From NCBI RefSeq assembly GCF_009664855.1, contig NZ_CP045928.1:5178331-5242330 (forward strand): a DNA stretch of 64,000 nt. The letters run 5' to 3'. The notes under the pieces were generated by a model, which saw only the letters and a list, made by a program, of their open reading frames with translations, was not told where the DNA came from and made no database searches. This document shows, one piece after another, positions 51,964 through 60,991 of the stretch; position 1 is the first letter of the stretch, and each line of letters opens with the position of its first letter. Source of the DNA: Flavobacterium sp. SLB02. Its GTDB lineage: Bacteria; Bacteroidota; Bacteroidia; Flavobacteriales; Flavobacteriaceae. The position numbers were made by a program, and so were the translations under genes.

Positions 51964-52945
51964 ATTTGATATAACTAGAAAAATCTTTGTGTTCTTCTTT
52001 TGAAAGTTCTTCTTTAGAAAGTGACCTGAAATAATCATATGTAATCTTCATTCCTTCAGAGCGGCTTACTTTTGCTTCCCAACCTAATAGCTCTTTTGCT
52101 TTTGTGGTGTCTGGCTGGCGTTGTAAGGGGTCATTTATTGGTAAAGGATGAAAGACTACCTTTTGATTCGTTCCGGTTAATTTAATGATCTCTTCTGCAA
52201 AATCTTTAATGGTGATTTCATCCGGATTTCCAATATTTACCGGATACACATAATCTGAATGCAATAACCTGAAAATACCTTCCACCTGATCATCTACATA
52301 ACAGAAAGAACGTGTTTGCATTCCGTCTCCAAAAATGGTTAAATCTTCTCCACGTAACGCCTGACCAATGAAAGCCGGAATTACACGTCCGTCGTTTAAG
52401 CGCATTCTTGGCCCGTAAGTATTAAAAATACGTACGATTCTTGTTTCTACTCCGTGAAAAGTATGGTACGCCATTGTTATCGATTCCTGAAAACGTTTTG
52501 CTTCGTCATAAACACCTCGTGGTCCTATTGTATTTACGTTTCCGTAATATTCTTCGGTTTGTGGGTGAACTAATGGATCTCCGTAAACCTCGGATGTTGA
52601 AGCAATCAAAATTCTGGCATTTTTAACTCTTGCTAATCCTAATAAATTATGTGTTCCTAAAGATCCTACTTTTAAAGTCTGAATTGGAATTTTTAAATAA
52701 TCTATCGGACTTGCCGGTGAAGCAAAATGTAAAATATAATCTAAATCACCAGGAATGTGAACAAACTTGGTGATATCATGATGGTAAAATTCGAAATGTT
52801 CTAACTTAAATAAATGTTCTATGTTTTTAAGATCTCCCGTAATCAGATTATCCATCCCGATAACATAATATCCTTCTTTAATGAATCTGTCGCACAAATG
52901 CGATCCTAAAAATCCTGCTGCTCCGGTAATAAGTATTCTTTTCAT
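51962..52945 (-). CDS. UDP-glucuronate decarboxylase-like SDR (UXS family)
   Basis: A 327-residue extended short-chain dehydrogenase. NAD-binding loop [10 protein letters not shown] (7-16), catalytic Ser/Thr in ASTSEVYGD and the YxxxK pair Y146/K150. The segment [11 protein letters not shown] and the ENTYGPRM-type seen as FNTYGPRM are characteristic of UDP-xylose synthase. It would convert UDP-glucuronate to UDP-xylose (or the 4-keto intermediate) for the surface polysaccharide. Monocistronic, convergent with the GT4 gene. Confidence 0.9.
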   Translation of the reverse strand: MKRILITGAAGFLGSHLCDRFIKEGYYVIGMDNLITGDLKNIEHLFKLEHFEFYHHDITKFVHIPGDLDYILHFASPASPIDYLKIPIQTLKVGSLGTHNLLGLARVKNARILIASTSEVYGDPLVHPQTEEYYGNVNTIGPRGVYDEAKRFQESITMAYHTFHGVETRIVRIFNTYGPRMRLNDGRVIPAFIGQALRGEDLTIFGDGMQTRSFCYVDDQVEGIFRLLHSDYVYPVNIGNPDEITIKDFAEEIIKLTGTNQKVVFHPLPINDPLQRQPDTTKAKELLGWEAKVSRSEGMKITYDYFRSLSKEELSKEEHKDFSSYIK

Positions 52946-53008
52946 ATTTGGTTTTATTGAACATTTTAAGGGGTTTGTTTTTCTACTAAAAGCCCCATGA
53001 AACAGCTA

Positions 53009-53016
53009 CAAATGTA
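53009..53016 (-). promoter_or_regulatory. -7 box TACATTTG for the UXS gene
   Basis: A perfect TAnnTTTG on the minus strand 63 bases before the ATG. A -33 TTG is not evident. Confidence 0.4.
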
Positions 53017-53132
53017 ATAAAATATCTGGCCTTTTAAATTAGACCTAAGCTCATATCTTGAAAGAAGTTTTTAATTTTCAGATTATAATTAAGCTTATTT
53101 ATCTATTTTTACTCTCAATTAAATTCTCTGTT

Positions 53133-54209
53133 TTGAAAGTTGTACACATTATAGAAGCTCTTGGTGGAGGAGTTTATACGTATTTTAGAGATTTATCAAC
53201 TTTCTTTGGTGATGATGAAATAAACAAAAAGATAGAAACTACTATCATATACAGTAGCAATCGAAAAGAAATTGATCCTCAGAAAATAAAGTCCGAATTT
53301 TCAAATGGAGTCAATCTCATCCACATTAATATGGTTCGTGAGTTTTCTCCGCTTCAGGATTTAAAATCGGTTTATGAATTAAGAAAAGAGCTTAAAAGAA
53401 TAAATCCAGATGTAATTCATCTTCATTCCTCAAAAGCCGGGGTTTTAGGGCGTGTTGCTTATTTCTTATTACTCAAAAAAAAGAAACTTTATTATAGTCC
53501 TCACGGCTTTTCTTTTCTTAGAACAGATATTTCAGAATCAGTTCAAAAATTGTATAAAATAATAGAACAAAGTTTTCAAACTCTATTTGGCGGTACAACA
53601 ATTGCGTGTGGAGATACTGAATTTGAAATTGCACAAAAATTTGGAAACTCAAAGTTAATTCGAAATGGAATTGATATTAACGATATTAGAAAATATTGTT
53701 TTGAAAATGAAAATAAAAAACTTACAATTGGAATTTTAGGTAGAATTACATTTCAAAAAAATCCTGAGCATTTTAATAAAATTGCCTTGAATTTTCCTGA
53801 ATTCAATTTTGTATGGATTGGTGATGGGGAATTAAAATCTTCAATTACCGCTCCAAATATTCGAGTTACTGGCTGGCTTTTTGATCATGAACTGGTTTTA
53901 AAAGAACTCAATAATATTGATATTTATCTACAAACTTCTTTGTGGGAAGGTTTACCAATAGCCATATTGGAAGCAATGGCTTTAGAAAAACCTGTTATTG
54001 CTACCAATATAATTGGCAATAAAGATATTGTGATTCATAATGAAACAGGATTTCTATTTGATGAAATTTCAGAACTGGAACCGTATTTTCAAATCCTGAG
54101 CAATTCTGTAAATCGAAATTTTTTTGCTAAAAAAGCTTTTGAGAGATGTGTAGACTTATTCGATAAAAATAAAAATTTTGAAGAACTAATCACTATTTAC
54201 AAGAGCTGA
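53133..54209 (+). CDS. Family 4 glycosyltransferase
   Basis: A GT-B glycosyltransferase of about 358 residues. It starts KVVHIIEALGGGVYTYFRDL, a standard GT4 N-terminus, which points to the TTG at 53133 as the start. A longer frame to another TTG at 53058 would add an unlikely hydrophobic leader. Further motifs: HLHSSKAGVLGRVA, GILGRITFQKNPEHF, and the C-terminal EGLPIAILEAMALEKPVIATNI with the EX7E pair. It overlaps the convergent O-antigen-ligase-like gene by 24 bp. Confidence 0.88.
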   Translation: MKVVHIIEALGGGVYTYFRDLSTFFGDDEINKKIETTIIYSSNRKEIDPQKIKSEFSNGVNLIHINMVREFSPLQDLKSVYELRKELKRINPDVIHLHSSKAGVLGRVAYFLLLKKKKLYYSPHGFSFLRTDISESVQKLYKIIEQSFQTLFGGTTIACGDTEFEIAQKFGNSKLIRNGIDINDIRKYCFENENKKLTIGILGRITFQKNPEHFNKIALNFPEFNFVWIGDGELKSSITAPNIRVTGWLFDHELVLKELNNIDIYLQTSLWEGLPIAILEAMALEKPVIATNIIGNKDIVIHNETGFLFDEISELEPYFQILSNSVNRNFFAKKAFERCVDLFDKNKNFEELITIYKS

Positions 54210-55478
54210 TTTTTGTTGCATCCAATAACTTGAAAAAATGGACAACCAAAACCCGCTGAAAGCAATTCCATCAAAACGAAGCAAAAAATCATCCATTAGA
54301 TTTGATGTAAAAAAGATAATGAAAAATGAAATTATAACAGCATTCTTTAGATCAAATCCCAAATATCCAATTATAGAAATATAAAAGAGTACCACCAAAG
54401 GTCCGAGAATTCCAAACTTCAATAAAAAATCAAAAAATTGATTATGAGTAGGAAATTCATATTTAGCCAAAAACTGCTGATTGGTTTCTTTATAGTATTT
54501 ATTTAATTCATTTTTTCCATCGGAAGCGCCTACTCCAAAAGGGAGATTTTTTAATGACAATTCCCAGGCAGATTTCCATATAGAAACTCTGGTAACTAAA
54601 GAATTAAATACTTTAACCTCTGGATGATCGATCTCATCAAGCTTACCCACTTTATCCATATAAGCAAAGCTAACGCTTGAATACTTTTCTTTCATGTATG
54701 GATCTTTTTGAACAAATAAAAACAAAACGGTAATTAATAAAATAAATACTGGCAAACTTTTTAAAGCTACTTTTTTAAAATTATCCAGCTTCACTGCATA
54801 AAAAAGAATGATCAAAAGTCCTATAAAAACATTTATTAAGGCCAATCTGGTATTAACAAACAATACAAAGAAAAAAGAAAATATAAAAATTATTATTCTT
54901 ATTACTTTGAGTGTAAATTTTTCATGATCTTTAAAACTCTTAATTAGAAAATAAAAAGCAGAAACGCTTACAAAAGCCAGATGCATATTTAACGCCGGAG
55001 CATGAATTCCTAAACTATTCCCAAATTGATATCCCATTTCCCATAAATGGATACCATTCAAATATTTATGCATTAATTCTGGAAACAAAACATTGAATCG
55101 AATGAAGAAAAAAAGCAAAACCAAAGTTGTGCCGAAAACATAAACTTGTAATAACTTCAAAAAATTTACCTGCTGAAAATTTCCAATTATAAACAATGGA
55201 AAAATTACTAACGAAGTGCTTTTTTCTATTGCTTTTAATCCTTTTGCAAAAGAATCATTATTCCAGAAAAGCACTAATTCAAGTATTACCGGAGTTGCAA
55301 TACAGGTCATCAAAATCAATATATTTTTTGTGTAATGCAGCTTTTTAAAAAAAATTAAATTGAAAACTGAAAATACTACAATCACTATTGAGCATGGTTT
55401 TCTAAAGATCATCAAAATGGCAATCAAACACAAAAAAAGATGGAAGATTCTATTGAAGTTCTTTTCGGAAATGTTCAT
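54186..55478 (-). CDS. O-antigen ligase-like membrane protein (WaaL/Wzy family)
   Basis: A polytopic protein of about 430 residues with roughly eleven helices. The Wzy_C-type region is seen in the cytosolic/periplasmic loop: VTRVSIWKSAWELSLKNLPFGVGASDGKN followed by PTHNQFFDFLLKFGILGPLVVLFY, which has the conserved HNxF motif (THNQF). It would join or polymerise polysaccharide units on the periplasmic face. The ATG at 55478 is used. It overlaps the EpsG-like gene by 29 bp. Confidence 0.85.
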   Translation of the reverse strand: MNISEKNFNRIFHLFLCLIAILMIFRKPCSIVIVVFSVFNLIFFKKLHYTKNILILMTCIATPVILELVLFWNNDSFAKGLKAIEKSTSLVIFPLFIIGNFQQVNFLKLLQVYVFGTTLVLLFFFIRFNVLFPELMHKYLNGIHLWEMGYQFGNSLGIHAPALNMHLAFVSVSAFYFLIKSFKDHEKFTLKVIRIIIFIFSFFFVLFVNTRLALINVFIGLLIILFYAVKLDNFKKVALKSLPVFILLITVLFLFVQKDPYMKEKYSSVSFAYMDKVGKLDEIDHPEVKVFNSLVTRVSIWKSAWELSLKNLPFGVGASDGKNELNKYYKETNQQFLAKYEFPTHNQFFDFLLKFGILGPLVVLFYISIIGYLGFDLKNAVIISFFIIFFTSNLMDDFLLRFDGIAFSGFWLSIFSSYWMQQKSALVNSD

Positions 55479-56514
55479 GATATAATGCAAAATAAATTAG
55501 TGGAAAAATACCTATTTTATGTCTCATTGCCGAGCCTAAATCGGGTTCAAAGACTCCCTGGGTAATAAAAAATGAAAATAATATAAAAAAAATGAAAAGT
55601 TCGTATTTATAATATTCTCTCTGTTTTACGCATTTAGCAAAACGAACCAATAAGATGTAAAAAAGTAAAAGCTGCCAAATTACAAATAAGACGATTTGAG
55701 GAGATAAAATATGTTTTAAACCATTTATTGGAATATTTACTGTAAAAAAACCATAAAAAATGGCAATTATTTCTCCGTACCAAGTATCAGGTTTTAAAGG
55801 TGGCGTGATCATAGAATTTGCATCTGGTGAACCTATGCGCTCTTTATTAACCACCTCACGGCTCATTTCAGAAAAATATTCTCCTTTTAAAATGCCATAA
55901 CTCAATGATAAAAAAAAGACAATCAATAATCCGTAAAAAATTGTTGATACAGTTTTATTTTTAAAATTAATAAAACTTATAAAATACATACCTCCGGCAA
56001 TTATAGGGATTAAAGCAAAATAAGGTCGGTATAAAGCTCCGAAAAGTATAAAAAGGAATACGGACAAAAGAACCGTTTTTTGAAAGGAATACGGCTTGTT
56101 TTTACACAAAAATATAATTGAAGAAATGAATAAAAAAGTAATAAATTCTTTTGAAGGCATTGCTATAAAAATAGCAATCATAAAAATCCCCAAATAGACA
56201 ATAGCATTTTTTACATTTATTTTTCCGAAAGAATTCGGAATTCCTATTTTATACAAAACATACATTAAAATAGGAAACTGTATAAGTGAAATTAAAGGAA
56301 AAGGAAGATAGCGGAGACCCGTAACTTTATAAAACAAAATAGTTAATGGATAACTACCTAAGTACCCTATTTCATTGTATTTATCATAAATTATTATCGC
56401 TGAATCATAAAAGAATTTTGGTGGCAAAACAAAAAAAGTACTAAATGCAACCACCAAATTGGCCATCGCTATTAATAAAAATGCTGCTGTACTTTTTTTA
56501 ATCTTGATTTGCAT
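55450..56514 (-). CDS. EpsG/Wzy-like polytopic membrane protein
   Basis: A 354-residue protein with about nine hydrophobic helices. The internal MPSKEFITFLFISSIIFLCKNK and ALYRPYFALIPIIAGG segments resemble EpsG/Wzy-type polymerases. Between a flippase and an O-antigen-ligase-like protein it fits the polymerase slot of a Wzx/Wzy pathway. Sequence divergence in this family is extreme, so the call rests mostly on topology and context. Confidence 0.7.
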   Translation of the reverse strand: MQIKIKKSTAAFLLIAMANLVVAFSTFFVLPPKFFYDSAIIIYDKYNEIGYLGSYPLTILFYKVTGLRYLPFPLISLIQFPILMYVLYKIGIPNSFGKINVKNAIVYLGIFMIAIFIAMPSKEFITFLFISSIIFLCKNKPYSFQKTVLLSVFLFILFGALYRPYFALIPIIAGGMYFISFINFKNKTVSTIFYGLLIVFFLSLSYGILKGEYFSEMSREVVNKERIGSPDANSMITPPLKPDTWYGEIIAIFYGFFTVNIPINGLKHILSPQIVLFVIWQLLLFYILLVRFAKCVKQREYYKYELFIFFILFSFFITQGVFEPDLGSAMRHKIGIFPLIYFALYHEHFRKELQ

Positions 56515-56531
56515 ATTAAAATTGATTTTGT

Positions 56532-57818
56532 CTAATGTAAAAAAATCTTGATTTTGTCTTTTTTATATATAACAACTGCAGAAACAAAATTCCAGAAAAA
56601 AGAACTGCAGAAAAAAGCAGCAGCTGCGCCAGTCATTCCGTAAATTGGAATCAAAAATCGATTTAGAATAAAGTTAATGATAACCGCTCCTATCAAAATT
56701 ACCTGAAAAATATGTTGTCTTCCTGTCATATTCAGATAAACTGGAGCTGAACCAAATAAAGAGCAAATTCCCTGACCAATTATTAAAATTAGAAAGGATT
56801 TCTGCGCTATGATGTATTGGTTTCCAAACAAGGACAAAACATAATCAGAAAATACAGAAATTAAGATTATCACCGGAAAACTAATGCAAAAAATTAAACG
56901 AGCACTGCTTTGCAATGTTTTTTTTAATTCTATCCAATTCTGATTTGAAAAATACTCCGCAATTTTTGCCGAAACAGTTATGTTTATTGTCAAGATTATT
57001 ACAGAAACAATTGTCATTATTTTAACTCCGACAGAATAAAAAGCTACTGTTTCATCATTTTGATATTTTTTTAAAAACATAATATCAAAAGACATTAATA
57101 AAAACATTGCCATTCCGCTTATTGCAATGGGATACGATTTTGTAAAAATCTCTTTTGAAGTAAAAATCTCATCTGATACTGTCTCCTTTTTATTAAAATA
57201 AATAAATACTAAAACAGAACTTATAAGGGCTAGAAAAATAAAACCAATTAAAAAAACATCTACCAAATAAGCTTCTAAATGCATGTAAAATAAAACTACA
57301 GAGCCAATTATCAACGGAATATATTTGATAATATTTCTAAATAATTCTGCAACATACAATTTGTCTAATGCTCTGAAAACCTCTGTATTTAAAAGCGATA
57401 ATCCGTGAAAAAATAATATGACTGAACTCTTTAAAAGGATTGGGTATACCTCATCATCCAGAAAATAAGTATTAATTCTTTTTTTATCAATAATAAGAAA
57501 AAGAGCTAAAATTAATAGTGAAGTTAAAAATAACATCCTTACCATTTTTAAATACACCATTTTCAATTGTCGTACCTCTTTCTGACTTGCCAACCTTCCT
57601 TTAAAATATAAAATGGACTGATCAAAACCCAATAGACAAATACTTCCAACTGCTAAAAGATATGAACGCACAAAATCATACTGTCCCACTAATTTTGGAC
57701 TGTATGATTTTGTTAAAAATATGGTGAAACCAAATAACAAAAGAACTCCAAAAATTCGCAAAGCCAAAGTTCCTAAACTCTGTTTTATGAATGAGTTTTT
57801 TGAAATTCTTTCAATCAT
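56532..57818 (-). CDS. Polysaccharide flippase (Wzx-like)
   Basis: A 428-residue membrane protein with about twelve helices. SLGTLALRIFGVLLLFGFTIFLTK at the start and KLVGQYDFVRSYLLAVGSICLLGFDQSILYF are typical of Wzx flippases. It would translocate undecaprenyl-linked oligosaccharides. I start at ATG 57818; the TTG 15 bases upstream lies inside a near-consensus -7 box (TAATATTG). It lies 18 bp from the EpsG-like gene. Confidence 0.85.
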   Translation of the reverse strand: MIERISKNSFIKQSLGTLALRIFGVLLLFGFTIFLTKSYSPKLVGQYDFVRSYLLAVGSICLLGFDQSILYFKGRLASQKEVRQLKMVYLKMVRMLFLTSLLILALFLIIDKKRINTYFLDDEVYPILLKSSVILFFHGLSLLNTEVFRALDKLYVAELFRNIIKYIPLIIGSVVLFYMHLEAYLVDVFLIGFIFLALISSVLVFIYFNKKETVSDEIFTSKEIFTKSYPIAISGMAMFLLMSFDIMFLKKYQNDETVAFYSVGVKIMTIVSVIILTINITVSAKIAEYFSNQNWIELKKTLQSSARLIFCISFPVIILISVFSDYVLSLFGNQYIIAQKSFLILIIGQGICSLFGSAPVYLNMTGRQHIFQVILIGAVIINFILNRFLIPIYGMTGAAAAFFCSSFFWNFVSAVVIYKKDKIKIFLH

Positions 57819-57840
57819 TTTAAACGTCTTCAATATTATA

Positions 57841-58827
57841 TTATTTAACCTGAGCTTTGAAAAGCTGGTTACGATAAAACTTTAGAAACAAATGAATTAA
57901 AACGAAAATAAAAATGAATAAAAATGGCAATAAAAGTTTAAGATTTCCATTTGTAATTTTAGCGCTATGTATATTTAAAGTTGAATTTATGTCCTTAATT
58001 GCTTTATCATAATTAATAAGCTTTAGCCTGTATTTACCCTGATCGATTATTAAATATTGTTTTGTTTTAATAATATCGTTAAGCTGAGTGTTTTCATTAT
58101 AGTAAATCAGCTTATCGTTTTTTGATCCATTTTTTACAGTATTAGAAAAGCCATTTAAAACCTGGTCAATTTGAGCAATAATAGTATCATTTTGAATTAT
58201 CTGCTGTTCCAGATTTTTATATCCAATTTTTTGAAGCGTCTTAAAATATTCAGAGCTGTTTAAGTATTTTAATAATGGCTCAACGATATCTTTTTCGTTC
58301 GTAATTTTGTCGGTTATAAAAGATATTGAATGAAAAGTATAGTTTTTACTTGTGATATTATCTTCTAACACTTTTTTGACCTCGCCAACCTCAGCCATTA
58401 ATTTAATCAGCTCAAAATTCTGTTCTTTGTCTTCAATAAACTTATAAACATCGGCAATGGGCTTGGTCTCGATTTTTTTTATTGATTTTGGATTTTGAAT
58501 ACCAACTTCATTTTTCAAGAAAGCCGTGTCTCCCGCAATAATTTTAGATTCAATCAAATTTATTTTAGAATAAAGATAATCAACGCTTCCAAAATTTGGA
58601 GTTACAATAATCTGATTTTCAAATGTTTTTTTATTTGAATCTAAATACCAGCCAATACCAAACCCTACGATTACTAAAATTAAAACAATAATCCATTTGC
58701 GGACAAAGAAATGAATAGACTGAAAAATAATGGAATTAATTCTTTCGAAAAAACCACCAATACTTTTTGAAAGCTGAAAAATATCAATCTCCTGTCCTGA
58801 ATTATCCTGCGGTACTTTTGTACTCAT
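57841..58827 (-). CDS. Wzz-like chain-length regulator
   Basis: A 328-residue protein with two membrane helices: about 42-65 (VRKWIIVLILVIVGFGIGWYL) and about 298-318 (LKLLLPFLFIFIFVLIHLFL). The region between is periplasmic and helical. This two-helix plan with a large periplasmic loop matches Wzz/polysaccharide co-polymerases, which set chain length. No tyrosine-kinase domain is attached. It sits 22 bp before the flippase ATG in the Wzx/Wzy operon. Sequence identity to known Wzz could not be checked. Confidence 0.75.
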   Translation of the reverse strand: MSTKVPQDNSGQEIDIFQLSKSIGGFFERINSIIFQSIHFFVRKWIIVLILVIVGFGIGWYLDSNKKTFENQIIVTPNFGSVDYLYSKINLIESKIIAGDTAFLKNEVGIQNPKSIKKIETKPIADVYKFIEDKEQNFELIKLMAEVGEVKKVLEDNITSKNYTFHSISFITDKITNEKDIVEPLLKYLNSSEYFKTLQKIGYKNLEQQIIQNDTIIAQIDQVLNGFSNTVKNGSKNDKLIYYNENTQLNDIIKTKQYLIIDQGKYRLKLINYDKAIKDINSTLNIHSAKITNGNLKLLLPFLFIFIFVLIHLFLKFYRNQLFKAQVK

Positions 58828-58836
58828 TTATTATTT

Positions 58837-60516
58837 TTATTTTACGTTGAAAATTTGTTCCAAAATTTTAATAGTGATCAAATACGTTGGTTTTACACCC
58901 GTTGTTCCTAATCCGCCAGAAGCTAATGTGCTTCCGGTTTCTAGAGGATTATCTGAGGCATAATACGCATAACGAACTTTGATATCGTGCGGAACACTTT
59001 TTCTGATTTTTGATGCCGATTGAATGGCTTTCTGGTAATAAGATCCTTCCATTTCAAGACCAATTACTCCCCAGGTCGATTCGTGAAAGAATTTCAGTAA
59101 ATCTCTGTTTTGTAACGATGTTCCTAATACGGTAACCATAGCTCCTTCAAAAACTGCAATATCGTTTCCTTCAAACATGGCACCTGTTAATTCATTTTCG
59201 AAGAAATAATTATCTGCAGTTCCTTCGTTTATATGTGCTGTAGGGATCATGATATCACCTTTTCCGCCTTCAAGGATTCCCGCTTTCCCCATTATCGAAA
59301 CCGATTTTACATTTAGTAAAGTTTCTTTTTTATATGGTTTTAAAAGTTCATCGATTGTTTCGTAAGCCTGCTCGCCAAAGGCATAATCCATTACAATAAT
59401 AACGGGAGCCGCATCGTCAACAACTGTTTTTGGAAATGCTGTTTTTGCCCAGTCAATTTTTGCAGTATCAAAAATCTGAACGTCGATATTCGTTCCTGAA
59501 CTATCAGGTAACGAAATCATACCATTTTTTAAGGCCAATTCTTCGACAATACTTCTGGTTTCTTTTGCGCCTGATTTGCTTAATTCTTCATAAATATAAA
59601 AGTCAGACTTGTCCTTGAATTTTGTTTTCAACAACGGTGTTGCAAAAATAGAATTCATAACACTATGCATATTGGCACTTATTACGTGTATAGGACGCTT
59701 TAAAAGATTGTTTGCCTTAAGAACCTCCTTGATATTGGTAGCCCAGATTTCACCGTGAATATGGTGTCCTAAACGCTCTCTTAATACAGGACTAAAAGTT
59801 ATCGTTCTTTTATTATTTTCGATTACTTCTTCGATTGCTAATTTTCCTAACCAATAAATTACATGCAGGAAACGATCCGGGGCATTTTCTGAACCAAAAG
59901 CATCATAAATATCCAAAACCTCTTCGAAAGTTCTTGCTAAAATGTTGGCAACATGCGAAATTGCTTTTTCTTTTTCTATTTGAGAAAGCTTTTTGGTTTG
60001 TAAAACTGCTTGCTCTAATTTTAACCAATCGCGAGACACTTCTCCTCCATCATCTAATAAAACCCTGTTTTTGATTTTATGAGATTCTATGAAAATAAAT
60101 GTCAAATGCGTCAGGATATCATAAATATCTGATCGCCCGCGAGTGATTTCAACATTCATTTGTTCCTCATCGATTCTGTAACAATTTCTTCTTCTTTTTG
60201 GAGGAACAATTGCCTGAAAATGCGATTTAGAATATCCTTCATCGGATGTTAAATTGATGAATCTACACTGCTCAATTCCTATTGGTAAACGTTCTATAAC
60301 GTACAAAAGCCCGTTTAGTTCTACTTTTTCTTCGCCTATGTTTCCGTAAATTTCCGGACGTAATGCTAGTAATGATTCGCGTAAACTATCACCCGAAACT
60401 CCCATTGGTTTATAAAAACCGCGGTTGAATAAGTGACGCATTGTAATGTACATTTTTTCGATTGCTGCAGATGATTCCTGCGCTCTTGATCTTAATATAT
60501 GTTTGGTTTCTTTCAT
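58837..60516 (-). CDS. DUF6909-like protein with phosphorylase-like C-terminal half
   Basis: A 559-residue cytosolic protein. The N-terminal half (about 1-290) is helical with a conserved PPKRRRNCYRIDEEQMNVEI segment and no known fold. The C-terminal half resembles nucleoside phosphorylases: GKAGILEGGKGDIMIPTAHINEGT (410-433) and GLEMEGSYY (486-494), the latter like the MEG/EMES motif that binds ribose. I match it from memory to DUF6909. A nucleoside- or sugar-phosphorolysis activity is only a hypothesis. It stands 9 bp before the Wzz-like gene, so it may feed or regulate polysaccharide synthesis. Confidence 0.72.
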   Translation of the reverse strand: MKETKHILRSRAQESSAAIEKMYITMRHLFNRGFYKPMGVSGDSLRESLLALRPEIYGNIGEEKVELNGLLYVIERLPIGIEQCRFINLTSDEGYSKSHFQAIVPPKRRRNCYRIDEEQMNVEITRGRSDIYDILTHLTFIFIESHKIKNRVLLDDGGEVSRDWLKLEQAVLQTKKLSQIEKEKAISHVANILARTFEEVLDIYDAFGSENAPDRFLHVIYWLGKLAIEEVIENNKRTITFSPVLRERLGHHIHGEIWATNIKEVLKANNLLKRPIHVISANMHSVMNSIFATPLLKTKFKDKSDFYIYEELSKSGAKETRSIVEELALKNGMISLPDSSGTNIDVQIFDTAKIDWAKTAFPKTVVDDAAPVIIVMDYAFGEQAYETIDELLKPYKKETLLNVKSVSIMGKAGILEGGKGDIMIPTAHINEGTADNYFFENELTGAMFEGNDIAVFEGAMVTVLGTSLQNRDLLKFFHESTWGVIGLEMEGSYYQKAIQSASKIRKSVPHDIKVRYAYYASDNPLETGSTLASGGLGTTGVKPTYLITIKILEQIFNVK

Positions 60517-60631
60517 GCTATTTTATTTTAAAAATCTTCTGTAAGAGAAGAGTAATATGGGTATTTTATCAAACGAAATTAGTAATTAAAAATCAAAACT
60601 GTATTAAAGCTTTATTATCTTAAAACTAATT

Positions 60632-60982
60632 TCAAATTGTTTTTAATTTATAATCATCAAAATTAACTTCTACTTTTTGAAAATTTTGATCTTTTAATAA
60701 TATTAAATTTATTTTGTTCAGGCATTCCTGGTTGTCTTCTGACATTATAAATGCGAGGTCCCAAATGTCTTTTGAAATAGAGAACGAACCAATGTCTGAA
60801 TTGACATCTAATAGATATTCATCATTCATCCAAAGCTCATTAATTTTAACAACTTTTGGGTTTATTTCTATTATTGAATCAAAAAAGTCTGGAAAAAAAT
60901 CTTCATTTTCAGCACCACTAAATATCTCAATTAACAATTTTTGAGATTGATATCCTGGTCTTAAATGATATTTATACTTCAT
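60632..60982 (-). CDS. Hypothetical 116-residue protein
   Basis: An acidic, Asn/Asp/Ile-rich protein with no signal peptide, membrane helix or known motif. Composition (AT-richer than its neighbours) and its place between two conserved genes, just 9 bp after the GH3 stop, suggest a recently acquired insertion. Size and acidity resemble small immunity-type proteins, but no toxin lies beside it, so this is speculation. Confidence 0.55.
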   Translation of the reverse strand: MKYKYHLRPGYQSQKLLIEIFSGAENEDFFPDFFDSIIEINPKVVKINELWMNDEYLLDVNSDIGSFSISKDIWDLAFIMSEDNQECLNKINLILLKDQNFQKVEVNFDDYKLKTI

Positions 60983-60991
60983 AAACTTTTT

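Noticed and set aside
53058-53132. 25-residue hydrophobic leader on the GT4 protein
   Set aside because: Cytosolic GT4 enzymes begin at the KVVHIIEALGGG strand. The leader depends on a TTG with no other support.
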